This document shows positions 9,004 through 17,280 of a stretch of DNA of 64,000 bases, piece after piece; positions within the stretch are counted from its first letter, which is position 1; each line of letters opens with the position of its first letter. A program made the position numbers and the translations under genes. The notes under the pieces are model-generated. The model ran no database searches. It saw nothing but the letters and a program-made list of their open reading frames with translations, and was not told the DNA's origin. The DNA lies in assembly GCF_000821065.1 (NCBI RefSeq), contig NZ_CDGG01000001.1, forward strand, positions 3,596,001-3,660,000. The letters are read 5' to 3'. This stretch comes from Oceanobacillus oncorhynchi. GTDB taxonomy: Bacteria; Bacillota; Bacilli; Bacillales; Amphibacillaceae.

Positions 9004-9119
9004 CTCTTTTTTACAGGCTGTTTTATATAATTGGACAAGAAGGAAAATGGGATAAAATCATTGCCTTCATTATTTTAAAATTAAAAGAGGAAGATAAGAC
9101 GGAGAGAAGAATAATTTAA
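8979..9119 (+). pseudogene. Remnant of an iron-regulated gene
   Basis: The frame ending at TAA 9117-9119 reads like true protein (LIEIPSLFYRLFYIIGQEGK, then IILKLKEEDKTERRII) but has no start codon after the Fur promoter. I infer the 3' end of a gene whose 5' part was deleted. The family is not recognised. The rest of 8812-9323 shows no gene. Confidence 0.35.
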
Positions 9120-9323
9120 CAGATTACCATACAACTATAAATTACGCACTAAAAGCGGCGAAAAAGTAATTCATTGATTGGTCATCTATGGAAAATAATC
9201 AATAGAATAAAATATATTTCTATTTTTTCATTTTTATTACAATTAGATTAAATAGATAGAATTTGAGTTTATAAGCTAAGAAGTGGGGTAGATAGTTACT
9301 ATCATATTGGAGAGGAAGGTGTT

Positions 9324-9851
9324 ATTATCAAGTATATTTTTTCAATTTTTCTTGCTTTGGCTGGATTCGTGCTCTTTACTGGGGCGGCAGCAGCTGAGCA
9401 GCAGCATGAAGTGCAACCGGGAGATAATGTCTATCGTATCGCACAAAACTATCAAGTAGATGTCAATGCGCTTATTGCAGCAAATCCATCCATATCGGAT
9501 GCTGCATATATTGAAGCTGGGCAAACAGTAACAATACCAGATCAAAACGGAGCCTCTTTTACAGTGACAGCTTATACAGCTGGTCCAGAATCTACTGGTA
9601 AAGAACCTGGTGATCCAGCCTATGGTATCACAGCATCTGGTGAGGAAGTAGAAGAAGGAAGGACCATTGCATGTCCGCAATCGCTTCCTTTTGGCACGAA
9701 AATACATATCCCGGAGCAGGATGAAACTTACGTGTGCGAAGACAGGGGTAGTGCTATTACAAATGGCCATCTGGATATTTATAAGGAAGACTTAGACGAT
9801 GCATTGGAATTTGGAGTACAAGAACTTCAAGCTAAAGTGTGGACCTATTAA
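9324..9851 (+). CDS. LysM-3D domain cell-wall protein (YocH-like); start codon unusual
   Basis: After a signal peptide (KYIFSIFLALAGFVLFTGAA, cleavage near AAAAEQQ) come one LysM domain (HEVQPGDNVYRIAQNY) and a 3D domain with three key acidic groups (FTVTAYTAGPES; CEDRGSAI; LDIYKEDLDDALEFG). Such proteins bind peptidoglycan and act as lytic transglycosylases or stationary-phase wall-remodelling enzymes. The first normal start codon in frame is TTG 9357, which would cut away half the signal peptide and has no ribosome site. AGAGGAAGG at 9311-9319 points instead to ATT 9324 or ATC 9327. Either a rare AUU/AUC start is used or the start codon has mutated and expression is poor. Confidence 0.8.
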   Translation: MIKYIFSIFLALAGFVLFTGAAAAEQQHEVQPGDNVYRIAQNYQVDVNALIAANPSISDAAYIEAGQTVTIPDQNGASFTVTAYTAGPESTGKEPGDPAYGITASGEEVEEGRTIACPQSLPFGTKIHIPEQDETYVCEDRGSAITNGHLDIYKEDLDDALEFGVQELQAKVWTY

Positions 9852-9915
9852 GTATAGGGACTAGATGACAGATTTACTTTATGTTAAAAACCTTATCGCG
9901 ATTTAACGCAAAGAA

Positions 9916-9955
9916 AGCAACCGCCTATGAATCTTCTGTAGGCTGGTTGCTTTTT
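9916..9955 (+). terminator. Terminator after the LysM-3D gene
   Basis: AGCAACCGCCTA (9916-9927) pairs with TAGGCTGGTTGCT (9939-9951) with one bulge, then TTTTTC. The rest of 9852-10234 shows no gene. Confidence 0.8.
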
Positions 9956-10234
9956 CGTATATAAGAATATGTTATAAGTTATTATATTAAGCTATGAAAA
10001 CACGTATTAACATTCGTATAACTAGTGTAAAAATACTAAAATAGATACGAACAAAGAATAGTAAATGATTACTCAATATTGCAGCAATAGACAGATTCTC
10101 CACTTGAATCGTATAATGTGAATAAAAAGATGTGACAGAGGGATAAACGATGGAAATGCCAATTATAAGCGTATCTCCTTTCACTGATCATGATGATAAT
10201 ATAGAATAGAGAGCAAGGAAATGAGGAGACAGAT

Positions 10235-12853
10235 ATGGAGAGCTTCCCTGAGCGAATACAGTTTAAATATTCATGGAGATCTTATCAACAAGCTATCATA
10301 GATGATATGGACACCTATCTGAATAAACGTCATTTACATTTAGTAGCTCCTCCAGGTTCAGGAAAAACAGTTATCGGATTGGAGATGATGCTGCGTTTTA
10401 ATCAGCCTGCATTAATACTGGCACCGACTATCGCCATCCGCGACCAATGGGTGGCCCGTTTTGTAGAATTATTTGATCAGAGCGGTAATCAGCCGGAATG
10501 GATGACAACAGATTTAAAGGAAAAGGCTTTGGTTACAGTCGCAACCTATCAAGGGTTTCATCAATGGATGACTGGTCAGGAGGAAGAAGTACAGGAAAAG
10601 CTTGCTTCTTATGTAAAGACATTGGTACTGGACGAGGCACATCATTTACGCACTGCATGGTGGCGTTCTGCTGTTTCTTTTAGAAAAAATCTTACTAACC
10701 CAGCTATTGTAGCTTTGACAGCTACCCCGCCATATGATGTATCCATCCAGGAATGGAACCGCTATTTGGAGCTGTGCGGCGAGATTGATGCTGAAATAAG
10801 CATAGCAGAGCTGGTACGAGAAGCAGAGCTCGCTCCGTTTCAAGATTATGTCTGGATATCCGACCCCCTCCATGAGGAGCAGGAGGAGATCAACCAATTT
10901 CGAAGTCAGGTCATAGCATTTCAAAAATCCATACGTCACAACCCAGCACTTATTGATAAAATAGAAGCACATCCATGGATCACCGATCCGGATACATATG
11001 CAGAAGAAATTCTGTCGGAGCCGGCTTATTTGTCCAGTATGCTTATTTTCTTAAAGGAAGTGGAAAGTACTGCCTGGACAAAGCCGCTTCCGATAATGGG
11101 CTTGAAGAAAAAACAAATTCCGGAGTGGAGTTTGGAATGGCTGGAACTCATGCTGACACATCTTCTATATCAAGATAAGCATATTATGGATGAAGAGGAG
11201 CCGGTACGAAAAGAAATACAGTCTTACCTTCAACGTCTCGGAGCTGTTGAAAAGCGCAGGGTGGTCTTAACAGCGAATGATCGAATCAACCGTTTATTGG
11301 TGCAGAGCCCGTCGAAATTAAACAGCATCCAGCAAGTGACAGCCTTTGAGGCACAGGAATTAGGAACAGAGCTGCGCCAGGTTATTCTTACAGATTATAT
11401 TAGACGAGAAGATTTGCCTAAGAAAGCAGAAGATGAGCAGGATCTCCGGCGTTTGGGAGCTATACCTGTTTTTGAACAATTGCGCCGCAGGGAATTGGAT
11501 GTCTCGCTTGGGGTTTTAACTGGATCGATTGTTATTATTCCCAAGAAGGTATTGGCAGCCTGTGAAGATTTAGCCGAACAATGGGATGTTGCTATAACAG
11601 CAGCGGAACTGTCCTATGATGCATCTTATGTAGAAATCACTATCAATACCAGTGCACGGCATCGAATGGTGCAAATGATGACAAAATTATTTGAACGTGG
11701 CGAAATCACTGTATTAATTGGTACAGCTGCATTACTTGGAGAAGGCTGGGATGCACCGTTTATTAATTCATTAGTCCTTGCTTCTTATGTTGGTTCTTTT
11801 ATGCTGTCCAATCAGATGCGAGGAAGAGCCATTCGTGTAGAGAAAAACAATCCGCAAAAAACAGCCAATATATGGCATCTTGTTTGCTTGGATGCTACCA
11901 ATTCAGAAGGCGGGGAGGATTACCTTGCATTGAAAAGACGTTTTAAGGCCTTGATTGGTCTAGGGCATCAGAAGAATGTGATTCAAACAGGGATTGGTCG
12001 ACTATCATTGGCCGAACCTCCCTTTTACAGCATCGATAAGGAACAGTCCAACCGGCAGATGTGTGATTTGGCAAGGGAGAGAGGGCAGCTTTTCCGGCGC
12101 TGGAAGTCGGCAGTTGAAATAGATGGGACTTTAACGGAAGAGATATCTGCCAAAAAACAGCAGGTGCCGCGTCCATTATTATTTACGAATACCATCAAGG
12201 CTTTGATTCTCGCGATACTTTCTATCATTTTTTTCTTTGTAGATAATGTACTTGGTGAAATAACGAATTTCCGCATTCTGGAAGGTAATTTTCGTGCTTT
12301 TTTATGGGTAGTTGTTATTATTATAGCTATTGCTCTTATTATTGCTTCTCCATTCATTTGGAGATTACTTAAAATCTTATTTCGTAATATTAGTGTCGAG
12401 AAAAGCATGAGTGAAGTTGGAACTATCGTATATCAGGCCTTATTTGAGTCAAGTTGGATAGAGACAAAGCCAGCTGTTTCCCTCATTCAGACAGAAGAAG
12501 AAAATGGCGTCATTACTTGCTGGTTAGAGAATGCCCCCATCTATGAACAAAAAATATATGTGGAGGCATTGCGCGAGGTACTGGATCCACTTGAGAGTCC
12601 CAGATATATAGTTGTCCGAAAACAGCGGACATTATGGTGGAACCGTATCGATTACCATGCTGTTCCTGCGATACTGGCACAAAATAAGGAAATGGCAGAA
12701 CTTTTCCTGGCTTGTTGGGAAAAGCACTTAGGTAAAGCGGAACTGGTATATACGAGAACTCCGGAGGGAAGGCAAGTATTGCTTCAAGCGAGAGCAAAAG
12801 CCATGTCTGCGCAGTTTGTATCTAAATCGGAGCAAATATCCGTATGGAAGTAG
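10235..12853 (+). CDS. Large SF2 DEAD/DEAH-type helicase with two membrane segments
   Basis: An 872-residue protein with a GAGGAGA ribosome site. Helicase motifs: Walker A APPGSGKT (39-45), LAPTIAIRDQW (Ia), LVLDEAHH (II, near 135), LTATPP (III), VLIGTAALLGEGWDAP (V) and SNQMRGRAIRVEKNN (VI). At about 645-710 two hydrophobic helices follow each other (IKALILAILSIIFFFVDNV and FLWVVVIIIAIALIIASPF), ahead of a soluble tail of about 160 residues. This looks like a restriction-type translocase core tethered to the membrane. It stands alone, with no methylase or nuclease beside it. Helicase fold is certain; role unknown, with DNA uptake, defence or repair all possible. Confidence 0.85.
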   Translation: MESFPERIQFKYSWRSYQQAIIDDMDTYLNKRHLHLVAPPGSGKTVIGLEMMLRFNQPALILAPTIAIRDQWVARFVELFDQSGNQPEWMTTDLKEKALVTVATYQGFHQWMTGQEEEVQEKLASYVKTLVLDEAHHLRTAWWRSAVSFRKNLTNPAIVALTATPPYDVSIQEWNRYLELCGEIDAEISIAELVREAELAPFQDYVWISDPLHEEQEEINQFRSQVIAFQKSIRHNPALIDKIEAHPWITDPDTYAEEILSEPAYLSSMLIFLKEVESTAWTKPLPIMGLKKKQIPEWSLEWLELMLTHLLYQDKHIMDEEEPVRKEIQSYLQRLGAVEKRRVVLTANDRINRLLVQSPSKLNSIQQVTAFEAQELGTELRQVILTDYIRREDLPKKAEDEQDLRRLGAIPVFEQLRRRELDVSLGVLTGSIVIIPKKVLAACEDLAEQWDVAITAAELSYDASYVEITINTSARHRMVQMMTKLFERGEITVLIGTAALLGEGWDAPFINSLVLASYVGSFMLSNQMRGRAIRVEKNNPQKTANIWHLVCLDATNSEGGEDYLALKRRFKALIGLGHQKNVIQTGIGRLSLAEPPFYSIDKEQSNRQMCDLARERGQLFRRWKSAVEIDGTLTEEISAKKQQVPRPLLFTNTIKALILAILSIIFFFVDNVLGEITNFRILEGNFRAFLWVVVIIIAIALIIASPFIWRLLKILFRNISVEKSMSEVGTIVYQALFESSWIETKPAVSLIQTEEENGVITCWLENAPIYEQKIYVEALREVLDPLESPRYIVVRKQRTLWWNRIDYHAVPAILAQNKEMAELFLACWEKHLGKAELVYTRTPEGRQVLLQARAKAMSAQFVSKSEQISVWK

Positions 12854-12983
12854 CGGGGGCTAAAGATAATTTTTAATCTAGTGTTTCGGCTTAATTTGAT
12901 TGGTTTAATATGATTAATGTAAAAAAAGTGGTATAATTATTTTTGAGATTAGATTAATACTATTTATGAAAGAGGATTTATAC

Positions 12984-13346
12984 ATGTCCACAACTATTCA
13001 TAAAGTCGAACAGCAGTTTGCCAATCTAGTTCGGTCCTATCGTAAACAGCATATCGGAAAAGGCCCCGAGAAAATAAAAGTCTCATTTCATGGTACTTGG
13101 GCTATTGCTTATATGAATGGGAGCCTTAGTCCTGTAGAAAAGTTTATCGCTCAAACCGAGGAAGGGCATACAATGATCTGGCAAGCCAGGACACAAATGG
13201 TGAAGCAACTGTATGAAAAAGTACGGCCTTCAGATTTAGAAGAATTAGTTGGTGCAAAATTTTTAAAACTATTTGCGGATATTAATGTGGAAGATGATGA
13301 AGCTATTTCAATATTTATATTTGACAAACCAATAGATAGACTGTAA
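12984..13346 (+). CDS. DUF2294 family protein
   Basis: A 120-residue protein with the DUF2294 pattern (YRKQHIGKGPEKIKVSFHGT, then LSPVEKFIAQTEEG). An upstream ATG at 12966 is in frame, but AAAGAGG at 12969-12975 fits ATG 12984 with 8 bases spacing. A TATAAT box lies at 12932-12937. Function of the family is not established; some members lie beside formate dehydrogenase or anaerobic energy genes, and here the next gene is a formate dehydrogenase. A link is possible but unproven. Confidence 0.75.
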   Translation: MSTTIHKVEQQFANLVRSYRKQHIGKGPEKIKVSFHGTWAIAYMNGSLSPVEKFIAQTEEGHTMIWQARTQMVKQLYEKVRPSDLEELVGAKFLKLFADINVEDDEAISIFIFDKPIDRL

Positions 13347-13377
13347 AGCTATTACACTATTTTAGGTAGCTTAGCCA

Positions 13378-13575
13378 ATGGTACGTAGGTGCTGATTACT
13401 AACTACGGTCATGATATTGATATCCAGCTATGTTATCAAATAAATAAATTGTTTCGGTTTGTATCCGATTAATGCTTGAGAACAAAATTGCTTATTGTTG
13501 TTAAATAACTTGAATTTAATATAGAAATAAATGGCGGATTGGTCTATGGTACCTTATGTGCTAATTACTAACCAC
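13378..13575. repeat. Pair of imperfect direct repeats in the fdh leader region
   Basis: 13378-13406 and 13546-13575 share ATGGTAC, then GTGCTRATTACTAAC and a final AC. They lie 168 bases apart between DUF2294 and fdh, the second copy running into a strong hairpin. A related TTACTAACTAC occurs near 15540. No gene is seen in 13347-13716. The meaning is unknown: operator pair, duplicated leader or mobile-element footprint. Confidence 0.45.
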
Positions 13576-13622
13576 TATCTTGTAAAATCGCTTTCGATTT
13601 TTATAAGATGGTGGTTTTTTCT
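13570..13622 (+). terminator. Strong T-tailed hairpin ahead of formate dehydrogenase
   Basis: AACCACTATCTTGTAAAATCG pairs with the segment ending GATGGTGGTT (about 20 pairs, few mismatches) around CTTTCG, followed by TTTTTT. It lies about 95 bases before the fdh start with no complete gene ahead of it, so it may be an attenuator rather than an end-of-operon terminator. Confidence 0.65.
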
Positions 13623-13716
13623 ATATAAAGGGGGTGTTATATGGAGAGCTAAAGTAAATAAAAAGACCCTGAAGAGAGAAGTAAGAAAATTTATAATGAA
13701 AAGGAGCAGGATTATA

Positions 13717-14748
13717 ATGAAAATCGTTGCATTATTTCCAGCGTCAACAGGTTCTTCACAACTTCTAACTAAAGAGGCATCTTTAGGCTTAAGAGATTTT
13801 CTGAACGGCACAGAAGATGAGTTAGTATTGATAACTGATGATAAAGAAATCGATCAACATATTGAAGATATGGATGTTGTTATATCATCTCCTTTTTTAC
13901 CGGCATATATTACAAAAGAACGTGTCGAAAAAGCAAAAAATCTTAAACTGGCAATTACTGCAGGAATTGGTTCTGATCATGTCGATATAGAAGCAGCAGC
14001 AGAAAAAGGGATTACGGTAGCCGAGGTAACTGGCAGTAATAACGAAAGTGTTGCGGAGCAAAATGTAATGGAAACATTGCTGCTCTTAAGAAATTATGAA
14101 GAGGGGCACAAGCAAGCGGAAGAAGGTGAATGGGATCTGCCAAGAGTAGGTTCTGGTGCCAATGAGCTATTAAATAAAAAAGTCGGCATTTTTGGCTTTG
14201 GCCGAATTGGTCAATTAACAGCAGAACGATTAAAAGCTTTTAATGTAGAATTGCAATATAATGATCCGTTTAGAAAGAAAGATGCAGAAGAAAGAATCGG
14301 AGTCGAATATGTTACGTTCGATGAACTAATTAAAAGCTCTGACGTAGTGATTATTCAATCACCTTTAACTGCAGATACTGAGAATAAATTCGACCAGGAA
14401 ATAATAAGTCAAATGAAAGAAAATGCTGTACTTGTTAACTGTGCTCGCGGTGCAATTGTAGATAAAAATGCAATTGTTCACGCGGTCAATGATGGTCGTA
14501 TCAGATATGGCGGCGATGTTTGGTATCCACAACCAGCTCCAGTAGATCATCCATGGCGTTCTCTTAAACAAACAGGATTAACAGTACACTATTCTGGTAT
14601 GACCGTAGAGGCGCAGGAAAGAATTCAAAAAGGCGTTATCGAGATGTTAACGAATTTAATGGAGAATACACCAATAAGAGATGAATATATTATTGTAGAC
14701 AAAAATAAAGTTTCACACCAAAGTTATCAGACAAACAAAAATAAATAA
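13717..14748 (+). CDS. fdh: NAD-dependent, metal-free formate dehydrogenase
   Basis: A 343-residue D-2-hydroxyacid dehydrogenase-family enzyme of the formate dehydrogenase branch, which oxidises formate to CO2 with NAD. Evidence: PAS..G start, GFGRIG (160-165) in the Rossmann domain, SNNESVAEQNVMETLLLLRN, Arg244 in CARGAI, the PQPAPVDHPW segment giving the formate-binding Gln272, and His291 (VHYSGMT) as the His of the Gln-His pair. The frame is open to 13531, but AAAAGGAGC precedes ATG 13717, and MKIVALFPAS is the normal start. It resembles the staphylococcal enzyme more than the longer methylotroph form. A hairpin upstream suggests control. Confidence 0.92.
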   Translation: MKIVALFPASTGSSQLLTKEASLGLRDFLNGTEDELVLITDDKEIDQHIEDMDVVISSPFLPAYITKERVEKAKNLKLAITAGIGSDHVDIEAAAEKGITVAEVTGSNNESVAEQNVMETLLLLRNYEEGHKQAEEGEWDLPRVGSGANELLNKKVGIFGFGRIGQLTAERLKAFNVELQYNDPFRKKDAEERIGVEYVTFDELIKSSDVVIIQSPLTADTENKFDQEIISQMKENAVLVNCARGAIVDKNAIVHAVNDGRIRYGGDVWYPQPAPVDHPWRSLKQTGLTVHYSGMTVEAQERIQKGVIEMLTNLMENTPIRDEYIIVDKNKVSHQSYQTNKNK

Positions 14749-14882
14749 GCGCATTAGCGTAAATGTATGTCTCTCATTTTAGGAAAGAAGCTAAACTCTA
14801 CAGTTTTACAGAGATAATTTAAAAGAAATCTCTAACTAATTTAGATTAATAATAGCAAAATATATTTCTAAAAAAATTAGAA

Positions 14883-14931
14883 AAAATAGCAGGCAAAGTT
14901 GCTTATCAGTGATTTTGCCTGCTATTTTTTA
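14883..14931 (+). terminator. Terminator after fdh
   Basis: AAAATAGCAGGCAAA pairs with TTTGCCTGCTATTTT, followed by further T. Stem of about 15 pairs. Confidence 0.85.
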
Positions 14932-15865
14932 GGTAGCTATAAACCTCGGCAAAAACAGAAAAGTGATTCTTTTTATATGATATAAAAATATAAAAGTGAA
15001 CCATGTTATACAGATTAGTAAATTATATTTGAAGCATTTAATATAGTTTACTAACACAAAAGAATCTCTCTTAATTTAAGTTGAACTTTTTTCGTTTTAT
15101 AGTTGAATACTCGCAGCATATATAGACCGTTTATTACAAAGAATACAATCGCCTTTAAAACAAATAAAATATAGAAGTGCCAACGTCACTACAACAAGCT
15201 GCCTTATTTGCTATTTTAGAAAAGTTTAATCTAGAGGCTCGTTGATTATATTCGAATTTGGCTCCTAGTCCATAGATTCGGTTTCATTTATCAAATGGAT
15301 TTAACAGTTGAAAATGGAATATATGTTTTATGAAGATTATGCGCTTTATTCCTATATCGACTACTATATCTTTAGAGAAATTGTAGTCATAGTTCGTCTG
15401 ACAGGGATAAGGTCGTATACCCAGGAGCAGCGCTAATAAAATGAGATAAGAGACCTCATTTTATTGGCGCTTTTTTGTAAAGCTATCGATCCACGTTTTG
15501 TAGCTTTTAAAGTGAATGGCGAGTCAGCGCTGCGATATTTACTAACTACCTCCCTCATCACATAATTTCAGTATTTGTCGATATACAACATAAAATCTCT
15601 TATAATTTATCATGTTATGCTTATAAGCCTATAAATGCATTAAACAGGTGAAATACACTGTATTTGGCGGCAAAAAAAGATCGCAAGACTAGTATATATT
15701 TAATGCATATACTATTGAAAATAAGTATCAAATATCACTAAGATGTCTGCTTTATGTTCGTAATTGGAACTATATGTAAATTATTTGTAATTATTTAACT
15801 ATTGAATATCATGTATTTATAACATATTATAATAGGTGATGTTCGGTTATTAAGGAGGAATATTA
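14932..15865. other. AT-rich non-coding stretch with an orphan terminator
   Basis: No ORF with a ribosome site or recognisable domain is seen on either strand. A strong hairpin at 15430-15470 (GCGCTAATAAAATGAG pairing with CTCATTTTATTGGCGC) followed by TTTTTT is a clear plus-strand terminator with no gene left before it, so a gene has probably been lost here. AAGGAGG for the next gene is at 15852-15858. Confidence 0.6.
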
Positions 15866-17092
15866 ATGGTAATTCGATATGGTTTTTCAGAAAAGAAAAT
15901 TAATTATATTAAAGTTAAGGGGTTAAGCGGTTATTGTCCTGTTAGAGAGTGTAAAGGAGAACACGATCCATTATTTGTTAAAACTCATACATTTTTTGAT
16001 GAATCCAATCATCATTACTTATTTTTCATATCACTTGATGTGATAGGTATTGACAGTACATTACGTTATAAAGTTAAAAAAATAATTAAAGAAAATGTCT
16101 TAACTGATTCTCATAAATTCGACTTGTTTCTTTTTGCAACACATACCCATTCGGGCCCCAGTGGAATGATTAATACAAATAAAAAAATAAAGAGTGGTTT
16201 AACAGGGATTTTTGGAGACTATGATAGCTACATGGAAGAGCATCTTATTTTATTAATAACTGAATCAATAGTATTGAGTAAATATAAAATGAAAACTTTT
16301 AATTACAGTATCAGTAAAACGAATATTCATAAAGTTGCTACGAATAGACATCAACCTTCGAAAAAGATAGATCAAATAATGACCGTATTTGAAATTATTA
16401 CTGATACAAGCAAAACAGCTATAGTTAATTATTCATGTCACCCTACTGTTTTGTCTTCTAGTAATTATTTAATTTCAGCAGATTTTCTATCTGGTTTTTA
16501 TGAAAAAATGAACGAGTCTTTTGATTTAGTAAGTTTTATCAATGGAAGCAGTGCAAATATTAGTACACGGTTTACAAGAGAAAAACAAAGTTTCAGCCAA
16601 TCTAGATTTTTTAGTAATTCACTATATGGCCAGTTTATAAGAGAGAAAGAGTACTTAAAAGAAAAAGAAACATTAGAACGAATTTCTTTTGTCGAAAAAT
16701 CAATAAGATTAAAAACTAAAGATGTAAGTAATATTTCTAAGAGAGAGGAACAAATTTCTATAGAGGAATTAAAATGGAAGTTAAAAGAGGAAAATAGTGT
16801 AGAAGAAAGCAGATTAATTGAAGTAGAAATTGAAGGAAAGCGTGCCACTATTAAAATGAAAGACACCTTAAATGATATTTCTTCAATTAAAGTTCCTTTT
16901 TGGATAGGCCTATTAGATAGTCAATTAATTGTCTTTATACCCGGAGAAATAACTTCTAACTTAACAGAGAAATTGAGAAGCAAATATCAAGCTTTAATTT
17001 TTAGTCTTACAAATGATTATTTATTTTACTTTGCAGAAAAGGATTTATATAAAACTGATATGTACGAGGCTGTAACTGCTAAACTAAAGTAG
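15866..17092 (+). pseudogene. Neutral/alkaline ceramidase-like amidase, 3' end cut off by IS21
   Basis: The protein matches the N-terminal catalytic domain of neutral (non-lysosomal) ceramidases, zinc amidases that cleave N-acyl bonds. ATHTHSGPSG (residues 91-100) carries the first zinc His, CHPTVLSS...LISADF (191-207) the second, PGEIT the Glu and the NDYLFYF region the Tyr ligand. It is much shorter than sphingolipid ceramidases (over 600 residues), lacks their C-terminal domain and has no signal peptide, so it is likely a cytosolic amidase on another N-acyl substrate. At base 17070 the IS21 element begins and the frame runs out as VTAKLK. Joining to 19652 restores an exact frame of about 433 residues. 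Activity after losing the last 31 residues is doubtful. Confidence 0.75.
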
Positions 17093-17136
17093 ACCATTAT
17101 TGCTTGATAAGAATGAACACTTTTCTTGGGGGATAG

Positions 17137-17183
17137 GCATGTAACAGGCTGTTGCCCCGTAGGGGCGGCAGCCTGTTACATGC
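17137..17183 (+). repeat. Perfect 15-bp hairpin inside the IS, upstream of istA
   Basis: GCATGTAACAGGCTG (17137-17151) is the exact reverse complement of 17169-17183; the loop itself can pair (GCCCC with GGGGC). It lies 97 bases before the istA start. It may block read-through from outside promoters, limiting transposase expression, or fold the leader RNA. Confidence 0.7.
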
Positions 17184-17280
17184 TCGCCGTTCCGCTGGGT
17201 ACCAACTAACAACTATTGCAATCTTTCATTTACTGTATAATACATGTTTGTACGATACAGAAATGGGAGGAGTAAGAAAG

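Noticed and set aside
9357-9851. TTG 9357 as start of the LysM-3D gene
   Set aside because: It would remove the charged part of the signal peptide and has no ribosome site; the frame is clearly coding upstream to 9324.
9987-10184. Minus-strand ORF of 65 codons
   Set aside because: AT-rich chance ORF with no ribosome site or family pattern.
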